DNA from: JAHEDH01 sp963745865
Lineage (GTDB): Bacteria > Actinomycetota > Acidimicrobiia > Spongiisociales > ZC4RG35
Direction of reading: 5' to 3'
Assembly (NCBI GenBank): GCA_963745865.1
Contig: CAVUYZ010000003.1
Span: 496,001 to 560,000, forward strand
Length of the DNA: 64,000 nt
Shown here: in pieces, positions 42,235 through 51,677 of the stretch
Layout: each line of letters starts with the position of its first letter
Numbering within the stretch: the first letter of the stretch is position 1
Position numbers and translations under genes: made by a program
Notes under the pieces: model-generated
Database searches by the model: none
What the model was told of the DNA's origin: nothing
The model's input: only the letters and a program-made list of their open reading frames with translations

Positions 42235-43519
42235 TCAGCGAGCGTCGAGTGGCGGGTAGTCCCTGTCCGCTGGTCCGACATACACCTGGCGAGGACGGAA
42301 GATCCGGGCAGCCAGGATCGAGGGTCATCTCCTTGAACTGGGCGAGCCAGCCGGGAAGACGGCCAAGGGCGAAGAGCACGGTGAACATGTCCGCCGGAAA
42401 ACCCATGGCCCGATAGATGATGCCCGAATAGAAATCGACATTCGGATACAGCTTGCGAGACACGAAATAGTCGTCCTCGAGGGCAACCTCTTCGAGCTGC
42501 TTGGCAATATCGAGCATCGGGTCTTCCACTCCGAGTTGAGCCAGCACGTCGTCAGCGACGCTCTTGATGATCTTGGCGCGTGGGTCGAAGTTCTTGTACA
42601 CGCGATGACCGAAGCCCATCAGCCGGAACGGATCGTCCTTGTCCTTGGCCTTGTCGACGAACTTGGAGACGCCGCCACCGTCAGCGACGATCCGATCGAG
42701 CATCTCGAGCACCGCCTGGTTGGCGCCGCCATGCAGCGGTCCAGAGAGGGCGTGGATGCCGGCCGACACCGACGAGAAGATGTTCGCCTGCCCCGACCCC
42801 ACGAGTCGCACCGCCGACGACGAGCAGTTCTGGCCATGGTCGGCGTGGAGGATCAGGAGAACGTTCAGGGCCTTCGCGATCACCGGATTCGGCACATAGT
42901 TCTCGGCCGGTACCGAGAACATCATGTGCAGGAAGTTCGAGCCGTAGTCGAGATCATTCCTGGGATACACGTACGGCTGGTGGACCCGATACTTGTAGGA
43001 CCACGAGATCATCGTCGGGAGCTTGGCGATCAAGCGCCGGCTGGAGATGTCGATGGCTGCCTCGTCCTTGGGGTCGAGCGCGTCTGGGTAGTAGGTCGCA
43101 AGCGCCGAGGTGGCGGACGCCAGGATCTGCATCGGGTGTCCTTCGTGCGGAAACGCCTCGAAGAGATACTTCGTGTCTTCCCGGAGCAGCGTGTGGCGGG
43201 TGATCGAAGCGCTGTATTCGTCCAACTGCGACGCGGTCGGGAGCTCGCCGTAGTTCAGAAGGTACGCGACCTCGAGAAAGGTCGACTGCTCGGCGAGCTG
43301 CTCGATGGGATATCCGCGATATCGCAGAATCCCGGCCTCGCCGTCGATGAACGTGATGCTGCTCGGGCTCTCGGCGGTGTTTCCGAACCCTCGATCGATG
43401 GTGACGAGCCCGAGACCGGCTCGAACTGTCGAGATGTCGAAGCCGCTGTTGCCGTATGTCGCTTCGGTGACGGGTGCGGTGACTTCCTTGTCACCTGATC
43501 GGATGACGACCTCTGACAT
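42235..43519 (-). CDS. gltA: Citrate synthase, type II (frameshifted at the C-terminus)
   Basis: Condenses acetyl-CoA and oxaloacetate to citrate. The reconstructed 427 residues show the active-site His of LILHADHGQNCSSSAV, the second His in FGHRVYKNFDPRAK, and the catalytic Asp in PNVDFYSGIIYRAMGFP. In the raw frame the end runs to 42194 as nonsense. Skipping the base at 42310 gives ARIFRPRQVYVGPADRDYPP and a stop at 42235, the usual GltA ending. It is on the opposite strand to its neighbours and is not part of the mycobacterial order, so it was probably inserted here. A palindrome (43548-43560) lies just before it. Confidence 0.93.
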
Positions 43520-43547
43520 GAGAACAACGCTTCCTTTCGCGGTTTGA

Positions 43548-43560
43548 ATTGAAGTTCAAT
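43548..43560. promoter_or_regulatory. Palindrome before gltA
   Basis: ATTGAAGTTCAAT is a perfect 6-bp inverted repeat around a central G, 29 bases upstream of the gltA start. A third TTGAA overlaps its left arm. It could be an operator or part of a promoter. The divergent phosphatidyltransferase gene starts 80 bases away on the other side. Confidence 0.35.
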
Positions 43561-43640
43561 CCTATCCGACGTCGCGCGTCCCGTCCCCAGTCGAAGGTCC
43601 TCACACGGCCGCATCCGCTCATCTGGTAGTTTCTCTGGTC

Positions 43641-44225
43641 ATGATCGACCAGCGGCTCCGACCCCACCTGCACGGAATTCTGGAGCCGATTGGGAGATTG
43701 CTCGTCAAGATCGGCGTGACTCCCACTGCGATGACAGTGTTCGGTTTGCTCGTTGCGATCTCCGGGTCGATCGTCATCGGTTTTGGCGAGCTGTTCTGGG
43801 GTGGCTTGATCGCGCTTGCCGGCTCGGCGATCGATGGTCTCGATGGTTCGGTGGCCAGAGCGTCGGACCGGGTGACCCTTCGCGGAGCGTACCTCGACGC
43901 CATCTTCGATCGGATCGGGGAGATCTCGATTCTCACCGGGTTGGCCGTCTCCCAGCGCACCGATGCCAGGATCCTCCTGCTCAGCATCCTCGCAATGGGC
44001 GGCGCGCTGATGATTCCCTACATCAGATCGAAGGCCGAGGAACTCGGAGTCGACGGCAAGGGAGGGATCCTGGGCCGGGCCGAGCGGGTGATCCTCGTCA
44101 CCGCGGGGGCGATGACCGGACTCGTGGAGCCGATGCTGTGGGTCTTCATGGTGGTTGCCTGGTTCACGGTCGGGCAACGCTTCACCAACACCTATCAGGC
44201 CATCAGGGACGATGCGGGCAACTGA
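43641..44225 (+). CDS. CDP-alcohol phosphatidyltransferase, PgsA1-like (phosphatidylinositol phosphate synthase)
   Basis: A 194-residue membrane enzyme. The diagnostic motif D-G-x2-A-R-x8-G-x3-D-x3-D appears as DGSVARASDRVTLRGAYLDA followed by IFDR. The enzyme transfers a phosphatidyl group from CDP-diacylglycerol. In Actinomycetota the member in this genomic position makes phosphatidylinositol phosphate from inositol phosphate, the first step to phosphatidylinositol mannosides. Linkage to PatA-like and PimA-like genes supports that reading over a phosphatidylglycerophosphate synthase. Its end overlaps the next gene by 14 bases. Confidence 0.85.
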   Translation: MIDQRLRPHLHGILEPIGRLLVKIGVTPTAMTVFGLLVAISGSIVIGFGELFWGGLIALAGSAIDGLDGSVARASDRVTLRGAYLDAIFDRIGEISILTGLAVSQRTDARILLLSILAMGGALMIPYIRSKAEELGVDGKGGILGRAERVILVTAGAMTGLVEPMLWVFMVVAWFTVGQRFTNTYQAIRDDAGN

Positions 44226-45115
44226 GCTCCGCCACCTCCTCGCGTATCTCGGTTTGCGGTCTGTTGCGGCTGTTGCCGGCCTGCTTCCACTGACCTGGGT
44301 CATACGGATCGGTGAATTCGTCGGCGCCATGGTCGGCAACGTCAGCGGACGCCGACGTGCGATGGTGGCACGACACGCCCGCCGGATCGGGGTTTCGGAG
44401 CCCGACATCGGACGGCATGTCCGGATGACCTTCCGCGCGATACGGCAGGTACTGGGCGGAGGCACTCTGGCTCAGGCCTTCGAACCGCCATGTGGTCGAG
44501 CGTGACATCACCCATGAAGGGCTCGAAGAGGTCGAGCGACTCCGCGACGAAGGGGAGGGGATGATCTACGTCCTCCCTCACGTCGGGAACTGGGAGTTCG
44601 CCGGGCCGTTGGCGGAATCGATCGGCGTGCAGGTCGTGGCGGTGGCAGAGAACCTCGCAAACCACCGCGTCCGCGATTGGTTCGTCGATCTCAGAGGGCG
44701 GCTCGGCATCGAGGTCGTCCTTGCCACAGGCGGGCGTCAGGTGATGCGGGATCTCGATCGTGCGATCGAACGCAAGGCCGCGGTCGCGTTGCTGTCGGAT
44801 CGAGACCTCCGCGGGCGGGGAATCGATGTCGAGTTCTTCGGGGAGCACACCACACTTCCGGCGGGTCCGGCGACTCTCGCCCTTCGGAGCGGTGCGTCGA
44901 TCCTTCCGGTCGCTGCCTACTTCCGCCCCGATGGTGGCCACCACATCGTCATCCGCCCCGCCGTACGAGTGGATCTCGACACTGACGATCGGTCGGCGGA
45001 GATTTCCGCGGTCACGCAGCGAATCGCCCACGAGCTGGAAGTGCTCGTGAGAGCGGCTCCCGAACAATGGCATCTGCTCCAGCCCAACTGGCCGAGCGAC
45101 CGGACCGATCCGTGA
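44212..45115 (+). CDS. Lipid acyltransferase, PatA-like (frameshifted)
   Basis: A reconstructed 300-residue membrane-associated acyltransferase of the LpxL/HtrB family. The H-x4-D/E motif is seen as VLPHVGNWEFAGPLAE, and downstream are LLSDRDLRGRGIDVEFFG and LPAGPATLALRSGASILPVA. In mycobacteria the homologue in this position acylates the mannose of phosphatidylinositol mannoside. The raw frame breaks at GCG-ATA; skipping A44440 restores YGRYWAEALWLRPSNRHVV, a conserved segment before the catalytic motif. The gene is between the phosphatidyltransferase and the mannosyltransferase, as in Mycobacterium. Confidence 0.88.
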
Positions 45116-45179
45116 CACCGCCTCGACGCCGTGCGCCGCTGCCCTTTCACAAAGCGCCCTGTCTGCCGAGAACAGCGAC

Positions 45180-46218
45180 ATGAGGGTCGCGATCGTCTGC
45201 CCGTATGACATGGGGGAGGTCGGGGGAGTGCAGAGCCACGTTGCGGATCTGGTGGCTCGGCTACGGCTCGGGGGTGACGACGCATATCTCGTTGCGCCAG
45301 GAGCCCACCGAGACCTCGGGGTGGATGTAGGAGCGACGGTTGCGGTCCCCGGCAACGAGTCGAGGTCACCGATCGCCCTCGCTCCGAGCGCCGTGGTCAG
45401 AACCGTGCGAGCGCTCAGAAGTGCAGACGTCGTCCACGTCCACGAGCCGATGATGCCGATGGTCGGCCTGACGGCACTCCGAGCCGGCCGTCCGACGGTG
45501 GCGACGTTTCATGCGGCGGTGCCCGCCTGGACGGCGAGGCTGTATCGATCGTTGTCGTGGCTCGGGCGAGGCGTGCTCGGAGACGCGGTGTTGACCGCCG
45601 TGAGCGAGACGGCGGCGGCCGGGCTCCCGGCGTCATGGTCGCCGATCTCGATCATCCCCAACGGTCTCGATGTCGCGGCGTTCGACGTGGAAGCGGAGCG
45701 GCTCCCGGCGCGGGTCGCATTCCTCGGTCGCGACGACCCTCGCAAAGGTCTCGACGTCCTGCTTGGCCGCCTGGCCCCGAGTGCGCCGCGCCAGGCCCGA
45801 TGCAGAGCTGGCCGTCATCGGCGCCGCCCGGACCGTCTCGATTCCGGGGATCACCTGGCACGGTCGGGTCGACGCAGCAACCAAGCAGGCTCTGCTGGCA
45901 TCGTCCGCGGTGTTCACCGCTCCCAATTTGGGAGGCGAGAGCTTTGGAATCGTGCTGACCGAGGCGATGGCCGCGGGGTGCGCGGTGATCGCCTCGTCTC
46001 TCCCCGCATTCGAATCCGTACTCGGTGAGGCCGGCGTGCTGGTTGCCCCCGGCGACGCCGATGCCCTGGCGACTGCGATCGTCGGCCTACTCGAGGCCCC
46101 CGACGAGGTCGGTCGGTTGGCGTCCGCCGCCACCGAGCGCGTCCGCCGATTCGACTGGTCGGAGGTCGTCGACCAGTACCGCGCCCTCTACGCAGAGGCA
46201 TCGAATATCGCGACATGA
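45180..46218 (+). CDS. GT4 glycosyltransferase, PimA-like mannosyltransferase (frameshifted)
   Basis: A reconstructed 345-residue GT-B enzyme. The N-terminal signature is MGEVGGVQSHVADLVARL, typical of PimA, which transfers mannose from GDP-mannose to phosphatidylinositol at the inner membrane face. The C-terminal GT4 motif is ESFGIVLTEAMAAGCAVIAS with the E-x7-E pair. The raw frame breaks at CTT (45762-45764); skipping the next G gives AAWPRVRRARPDAELAVIGA. Position after the acyltransferase gene matches the mycobacterial PIM operon. Confidence 0.88.
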
Positions 46219-46224
46219 TTCCCA

Positions 46225-46246
46225 CCGGTACCATTCGAGGTACCGG
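46225..46246 (+). promoter_or_regulatory. Perfect hairpin overlapping the pdxS ribosome binding site
   Basis: CCGGTACC (46225-46232) and GGTACCGG (46239-46246) form a perfect 8-bp stem with the 6-base loop ATTCGA. The right arm touches the start of the Shine-Dalgarno sequence GGAAGGAGA (46245-46253), so folding could hide it. It may be a translational control element or an operator for the pdxST pair. Confidence 0.45.
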
Positions 46247-46259
46247 AAGGAGACAGAAC

Positions 46260-47142
46260 GTGGAACGTGGAACCGATCTCGTCAAACGAGGCCTTGCTGA
46301 CATGCTCAAGGGCGGGGTCATCATGGACGTCGTCGACGCTGCGCAAGCAAAGATCGCCGAGGATGCAGGCGCAGTTGCGGTGATGGCGCTTGAACGCGTT
46401 CCTGCCGACATTCGCAAGGATGGCGGCGTCGCCCGTATGTCGGATCCGGAGATGATTCAGGGGATCCAGGAGGCCGTGACCATTCCGGTGATGGCCAAGG
46501 CCCGGATCGGGCATTTCCTCGAGGCGCGGGTGCTCGAAGCCCTGTCGATCGACTACATCGACGAATCCGAGGTGCTCACGCCCGCCGACGAGGAGTACCA
46601 CATCGACAAGTGGGCGTTCACGACCCCGTTCGTCTGCGGTGCGCGCAACCTCGGAGAGGCATTGCGCCGCATCGGTGAGGGCGCGGCGATGATCCGGACA
46701 AAGGGCGAAGCAGGGACCGGCAACATCGTCGAGGCCGTGCGACACATGCGGACCGTCACCAGCGGAATCCGCGCGCCTGTCGACGTCGACGGATGAGCAA
46801 CTCATGACCGCGACCCGCGATCTGGGCGCCCCCTACGAGCTGGTGAAAGAGGTGGCCGCTTCCGGCAAGCTGCCGGTGGTCAACTTCGCAGCGGGCGGTA
46901 TCGCCACACCCGCAGATGCCGCGTTGATGATGGCGCTCGGGTGCGACGGGGTGTTTGTTGGATCAGGAATCTTCAAGTCGTCCAACCCTCCGCTGTTCGC
47001 CCGGGCAATCGTGGATGCCACCACCAACTGGGAGAACGCTGAGATCGTTGCGAAGGTGTCACGAGGTCTCGGCAAAGCCATGCCCGGCCTCGAGATGGAG
47101 ACCTTGCCGGAATCCGAGCAGCTGGCCCGTCGAGGCTGGTGA
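46260..47142 (+). CDS. pdxS: Pyridoxal 5'-phosphate synthase subunit PdxS/Pdx1 (frameshifted)
   Basis: Makes pyridoxal 5'-phosphate from ribose 5-phosphate, glyceraldehyde 3-phosphate and ammonia supplied by PdxT. The reconstructed 293 residues contain MLKGGVIMDVVDAAQAKIAE, AVMALERVPADIRKDGGVAR, IPVMAKARIGHFLEARVLEA, GEGAAMIRTKGEAGTGN and VVNFAAGGIATPADAALMM, including the Schiff-base lysines of the family. The raw frame ends at DVDG; skipping C46776 gives LSTSTDEQLMTATRDLGAPY. The GTG at 46260 has an ideal GGAAGGAGA 6 bases upstream. PdxT follows after one base. Confidence 0.94.
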
Positions 47143-47143
47143 C

Positions 47144-47707
47144 GTGGCCACGATCGGCGTTCTCGCCCTCCAGGGTGACTTTCGGGAGCATCTGGCCGTC
47201 GTCAGGCGGCTGGGCCACGCAGGTCGTGAGATCAGGCTCCCCGACGATCTGGAGGGATTGGACGCGATCATCATCCCGGGTGGCGAGTCGACCACGATCG
47301 GCAAGCTCGCCAACCGATTCGGACTGGTCGAGCCGCTGACGGCCCTCATCGGGGAGGGCCTGCCGACGTACGGGTCATGCGCCGGGCTGATCTTCTGTTC
47401 GGTGGGCGTCACCCGCGGAGACCAGGTGCTTCTCGGCGTGCTCGATGTCGTCGTCGAGCGGAACGCGTTCGGACGGCAGAACGAGTCGTTCGAGACGGAT
47501 CTCGACATCGACGGTCTCGAGGACCCGTTTCACGCGGTGTTCATCCGTGCGCCGTGGGTCGAAAAGGTCGGCGGTGCCGTCGACGTGCTCGCCACCGTGG
47601 ACGGCCACCCGGTCATGGTCCGTCAGGACCGCATCATTGGCACGTCGTTCCACCCCGAGCTCACCGCCGACGACCGCATCCACCGGATGCTCGTCGAGAT
47701 GATCTGA
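47144..47707 (+). CDS. pdxT: Pyridoxal 5'-phosphate synthase glutaminase subunit PdxT/Pdx2
   Basis: Glutaminase that feeds ammonia to PdxS. A 187-residue class I glutamine amidotransferase: the nucleophile Cys is in PTYGSCAGLIF, the GGEST motif in IIIPGGESTTIGKLANRFG, and the His-Glu pair in GTSFHPELTADDR. The GTG start lies one base after the pdxS stop, so the two are coupled. The length fits the family. Confidence 0.95.
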   Translation: MATIGVLALQGDFREHLAVVRRLGHAGREIRLPDDLEGLDAIIIPGGESTTIGKLANRFGLVEPLTALIGEGLPTYGSCAGLIFCSVGVTRGDQVLLGVLDVVVERNAFGRQNESFETDLDIDGLEDPFHAVFIRAPWVEKVGGAVDVLATVDGHPVMVRQDRIIGTSFHPELTADDRIHRMLVEMI

Positions 47708-47722
47708 GAGAGAGGAACCTGC

Positions 47723-48466
47723 ATGGCAGGCCATTCCAAATGGTCGAACATCAAACATCGCAAGGGCCGCCAGGATGCAGCCCGCGGCAAGCTCTTCGCC
47801 AAGCTGGCGAAGGGGATCGAGGCTGCCGCTCGCGAGGGCGGCGGCGACCCGGCCATGAACATCTCGCTGTCGAATGCGATCGACAAAGCCAAAGCCGCGT
47901 CGATGCCGAACGACAACATCGACCGTGCGGTCAAACGCGGCACCGGCGAGTCGTCCGACGGCGTTCAGTTCGAGGAATTCTGGTACGAGGGGTACGGCCC
48001 CGGTGGGGTCGCGTTCTACGTCCAGTGTCTCACCGACAACCGCAATCGCGCCTCGAGCGATGTGCGGGTGGCGTTCACCCGGAACGGCGGAAGCCTCGGC
48101 GAGCCAGGGTCGGTCGGTTACCTCTTCGAGCAGAAGGGGCTGATCGTTGCGAAGGGTGACGAAGACGACGTCATGCTCGCAGCGCTCGAGGCCGGCGCCG
48201 AGGACGTGCGACCGTCGGGAGACTCCCATGAGGTGGTCACAAACGCATCCGACCTCGCTGCCGTCAAGGCAGCCCTCCTCGAAGCAGGGATCGAGATCGA
48301 GTCCTCGGAGGTCACGCAACTTCCGACGACCACCATCCCTGTCGACGCAAGCGGCGCCGAGCGCGTCCTCCGGCTGATCGACTCGCTCGAGGACCTCGAC
48401 GACGTCCAAGAAGTGTTCGCCAACTTCGACGCCGACGACGAGGTCATGGAGCAACTCGCCGGCTGA
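47723..48466 (+). CDS. YebC/PmpR family protein
   Basis: A 247-residue protein of the YebC family. Family signatures are MAGHSKWSNIKHRKGRQDA at the N-terminus, NIDRAVKRGTGES, and DNRNRASSDVRVAFTRNGGS. The family has been described as transcriptional regulators and, more recently, as translation factors that help ribosomes through difficult sequences such as proline stretches. It follows pdxT by 15 bases with an AGAGAGGAA site. Because many genes in this block need +1 shifts, a ribosome-associated neighbour is worth noting, but nothing in the sequence connects it to them. Confidence 0.93.
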   Translation: MAGHSKWSNIKHRKGRQDAARGKLFAKLAKGIEAAAREGGGDPAMNISLSNAIDKAKAASMPNDNIDRAVKRGTGESSDGVQFEEFWYEGYGPGGVAFYVQCLTDNRNRASSDVRVAFTRNGGSLGEPGSVGYLFEQKGLIVAKGDEDDVMLAALEAGAEDVRPSGDSHEVVTNASDLAAVKAALLEAGIEIESSEVTQLPTTTIPVDASGAERVLRLIDSLEDLDDVQEVFANFDADDEVMEQLAG

Positions 48467-48487
48467 CGTCGCTCGGTCCGGTGCTGG

Positions 48488-48512
48488 GCTGCCGGCGGGC
48501 TGAATCGGCAGC
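48488..48512 (+). terminator. Hairpin after yebC
   Basis: GCTGCCG (48488-48494) and CGGCAGC (48506-48512) form a 7-bp GC-rich stem with an 11-base loop, followed by GTTTCGG. It lies between the YebC gene and ruvC, and is a plausible though T-poor terminator. Confidence 0.4.
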
Positions 48513-48580
48513 GTTTCGGTCATTTGCGAGATCCGGGAAAGACTCAAACCCACCAGCCGATCTCTTATCCTGTCGTACAT

Positions 48581-49069
48581 ATGTTCGTTTTGGGAATCGA
48601 CCCGGGTTTGACGCGTACCGGCTTCGGCCTGGTTCGTCGGAGTCGTGGCCAGATCGAGGCCGTCGGCGCCGGAGTCATCCGCACCGAGGCATCGACACCG
48701 ACGCCGGTGCGCCTCGCCGAATTGCATGCGGGCCTGCGCTCCGTCGTCGCAGACCACGGCCCCACCGAGATGGCGATCGAGACCGTGTTCACCAATCGGA
48801 ACCGTGCGACTGCGATCAGTGTCGGCCGAGCATCCGGGGTGGCGATGCTCGTAGCGGGAGAGGCAGGCATTCCGGTCACCGAATACACGCCGACGGCCAT
48901 CAAGCTCGCCGTGGCAGGATCCGGGAGAGCCGACAAGAAGGCCGTTCAGATGATGGTCGGACGCCGTCTCGGCCTGCGAGAAGCTCCCCGCCCGGCGGAT
49001 GCGGCGGACGCTCTGGCCATCGCCATCTGCCACCTCCAGTCACTCGACCTGTCGATGCGCTCATCGTGA
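48581..49069 (+). CDS. ruvC: Holliday junction resolvase RuvC
   Basis: Endonuclease that resolves four-way junctions with RuvAB. The 162 residues begin MFVLGIDPGLTRTGFGLV with the first catalytic Asp. They continue with MAIETVFTNRNRATAISVGR (catalytic Glu) and end with RPADAADALAIAICH (last Asp pair). The ATG at 48581 starts exactly at the family motif, after an AT-rich stretch that may hold the promoter. The stop overlaps the ruvA GTG by 4 bases. Confidence 0.95.
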   Translation: MFVLGIDPGLTRTGFGLVRRSRGQIEAVGAGVIRTEASTPTPVRLAELHAGLRSVVADHGPTEMAIETVFTNRNRATAISVGRASGVAMLVAGEAGIPVTEYTPTAIKLAVAGSGRADKKAVQMMVGRRLGLREAPRPADAADALAIAICHLQSLDLSMRSS

Positions 49070-49642
49070 TCGGGACGCTGAGCGGGACCCTGACCCATGT
49101 GTCCGCCGACGCTGTGATCGTCGACGTCGGGGGAGTCGGGATATGAGATGGCCATGTCGCCCCGAGCGGTCGCCGATCTCGGATCGACCGGCACAGACGT
49201 CATGGTGTTCACCCACATGTACGTCCGCGAGGACGCCATCGCGTTGTACGGCTTTCCGACACTGGCTGATCGTCAACTCTTTCGTGTCCTGCTGAGTGCT
49301 TCGGGTGTCGGGCCGAAGGTCGCGCTGGCCGTTCTCGGCGCCATGACGGCCGATGACGTTCGGAGCGCCGTGGCAAACGATGACGTCGATGCGCTCACGG
49401 TGGTCCCGGGGATCGGGAAGCGAACTGCCCAGAAGATGATCCTCGAGTTGCGCCCCAAACTGGCCGCAAGCGATTCCGATGTCGTAGGCGGTGGAACCGC
49501 TACGGGCCAGGTCCGGCTCGCACTCGAGGGACTCGGGTTCACCAGCGCCGAGATCTCCGACGTGCTCCAGGATGTCGATCGCACCGCTCCGGTCGCCGAT
49601 CAGATCAGACAGGCGCTCCGCCAGCGAGGGAGAGCGTCGTGA
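49066..49642 (+). CDS. ruvA: Holliday junction DNA helicase subunit RuvA (frameshifted)
   Basis: Tetrameric junction-binding subunit. The reconstructed 191 residues show the OB-fold N-terminus (IGTLSGTLTHVSADAVIVDV), helix-hairpin-helix motifs (LLSASGVGPKVALAVLGAM and LTVVPGIGKRTAQKMILELR) and a C-terminal RuvB-binding domain (ALEGLGFTSAEISDVLQDV). In the raw frame the N-terminus meets TGA right after GVG; skipping A49141 gives YEMAMSPRAV and continuity. It overlaps both ruvC and ruvB by 4 bases. Confidence 0.93.
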
Positions 49643-50653
49643 GAGAGGACTTCCTCCTGGATCCAGCCGGCCAGGACGATCCGGATCTGACGCTCCGATC
49701 CGCAGACGCTTTCGGAGTTCGTCGGGCAGGAGAGCCTCAAGGAACGCCTGCGGATCGCAGTTGAAGCGGCGAAAGCCGGCGATCATGCGCTCGATCACGT
49801 CCTCTTTTCGGGGCCTCCCGGTCTGGGGAAGACCACGCTCGCGGCGATCGTCGCGTCAGAGATGGGTTGCTCATTCCGGGTGAGCAGCGGCCCGGCGCTC
49901 GAACGGCCAGGCGACCTGGCCGCCATCCTCTCCAATCTCGACCCCGGCGACGTGTTCTTCATCGACGAGATCCATCGGCTCCCGAGGACCGTCGAGGAGG
50001 TGCTGTACGCAGCGATGGAGGACTTCCAGCTCGACATCATGGTGGGGAAGGGACCGACCGCTCAGTCGATCAGACTCGACCTTCCCCGGTTCACCCTGGT
50101 GGGTGCGACCACCCGAAAAGGCAAGGTCACCGCTCCGTTGCGCGATCGCTTCGGCATCGAGGACAAGCTCGACTATTACCAGGACGACGAGCTGACCTCG
50201 ATCGTCCTCAGGGCGGCCGGGATCCTGGACATCACCATCGACGTCGACGCTGCTCCGATCCTGGCGAGTCGCTCGAGGGGAACACCCAGAATCGCCAATC
50301 GGCTGCTCCGTCGGGTGCGCGATTTCGCCATCGCCAGGGCGGCGGGTCACATCACCGCGGACGTCGCACGCGACGCTCTGGTCGTCTACGAAGTCGACGA
50401 GTTGGGACTCGACAAGGTGGACCGGGGGATCCTGGACGCCCTCATCAACAAGTTCTCGGGTGGTCCGGTCGGGTTGAACACCCTGGCGATCGCGGTCGGT
50501 GAGGAGCCGGAGACCGTCGAGGATGCCTACGAGCCGTTCCTGCTTCAGATGGGTCTGCTCCACAGGACCCCGCGTGGCCGCGTTGCGACCGAGGTGGCCT
50601 ATCGCCACCTGGGCGTGTCCCCGCCCGAAAGCGCACAGTCCCGGTTGCTGTAG
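49639..50653 (+). CDS. ruvB: Holliday junction DNA helicase RuvB (frameshifted near the start)
   Basis: AAA+ motor that drives branch migration. The reconstructed 337 residues begin with GTG (VREDFLLDPAGQDDPDLTLR). They then contain Walker A GPPGLGKTTLAAI, Walker B FFIDEIHRLPR, sensor 1 LVGATTRKG, and the C-terminal winged helix (LGLDKVDRGILDALINKFSG). The raw frame breaks after 20 codons; skipping T49699 gives PQTLSEFVGQESLKERLRIA and joins the rest. GTGA overlap with ruvA. Confidence 0.94.
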
Positions 50654-50665
50654 CGTCCGGTCCCC

Positions 50666-51677
50666 ATGGACCTGTCCGACTTCCGGTACGACCTGCCAGA
50701 GACGGCGATCGCTCAGACTCCGATCGAACCGCGTCATGCCAGTCGATTGCTGCGTGTCAGCGACATGTCCGATCTCACCTTTCTGGAGCTTCCACAGTCG
50801 CTGGATCCGGGCGATCTGGTGGTGGTCAACCGGACCCGGGTCCGCCACGCCCGCTTGATCGGGGCCAAGCGCCCCACAGGCGGCAGCGTCGAGGCATTGC
50901 TGCTCGGTCGATTGGTCGACGGGAGTTGGGACGCGTTGGTCAAGCCCGCTCGGCGGATCCGGGCCGGCACGGTGATGGAGTTCGGAGAGATCGAGGCGGT
51001 CGCGGTGAGCGATCCCGTGGATGGTCGGTTGCGGTTGGAGTTGTCGTCGACCGACGACATCGAGACCGCCATCTCCGGACGAGGTGAAGTGCCGCTCCCC
51101 CCGTACATCAAGACGTCGCTCACCGATCCGGCTCGCTACCAGACGATCTTCGCCGACCGGGTGGGCTCAGCGGCGGCACCCACTGCCGGTCTTCACTTCA
51201 CCGACTCCGTGGTGGAGGCGCTTCACGCCAGGGGCGTCGAGATCGCCTCGATCGACCTCGAGGTGGGTCTGGGAACATTTCGGCCCATCTCCGCCGCCAG
51301 GATCGAAGATCACGTCATGCACTCCGAGCACTACGAGGTGCCGATCGAGACCGCGGATGCGATCGATGGGGCGAGAAGCCGCGGGGGGAGAGTCATCGCC
51401 ATCGGCACGACGGTCGTGCGCACGCTCGAGACGGCGGGGACCCCGGACGGCCGGGTCACAGCGGGAGCGCGGCACCTCCGATCTGTATCTGACTCCAGGC
51501 AGCCGGTTCAACGTCGTGGACCGCCTCGTCACGAACTTCCATCTGCCTGGCTCGTCGCTGCTCGTCCTGCTCGCCGCATTCATGGGCGCCGGGTGGCGCG
51601 ATGTCTATGACGCTGCGTTGGACCGCGGCTATCGCTTCCTCTCCTTCGGCGATGCCATGCTGTGTGACCGCACATGA
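50666..51677 (+). CDS. queA: tRNA preQ1(34) S-adenosylmethionine ribosyltransferase-isomerase QueA (frameshifted)
   Basis: Adds the ribosyl moiety of S-adenosylmethionine to preQ1 in tRNA to form epoxyqueuosine. The reconstructed 336 residues start MDLSDFRYDLPETAIAQTPI. They contain LVVVNRTRVRHARLIG, YIKTSLTDPARYQTIFAD, GSAAAPTAGLHFTD and, after the shift, LYLTPGSRFNVVDRLVTNFH. The raw frame breaks at GCG (51467-51469); skipping the next C restores GTSDLYLTPG. It overlaps tgt by 4 bases, and the two genes act in the same pathway. Confidence 0.94.

Noticed and set aside
46804..47142. Separate small gene after a truncated pdxS
   Set aside because: It is the C-terminal part of PdxS in the shifted frame. 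Residue-level continuity across 46776 shows a single gene.
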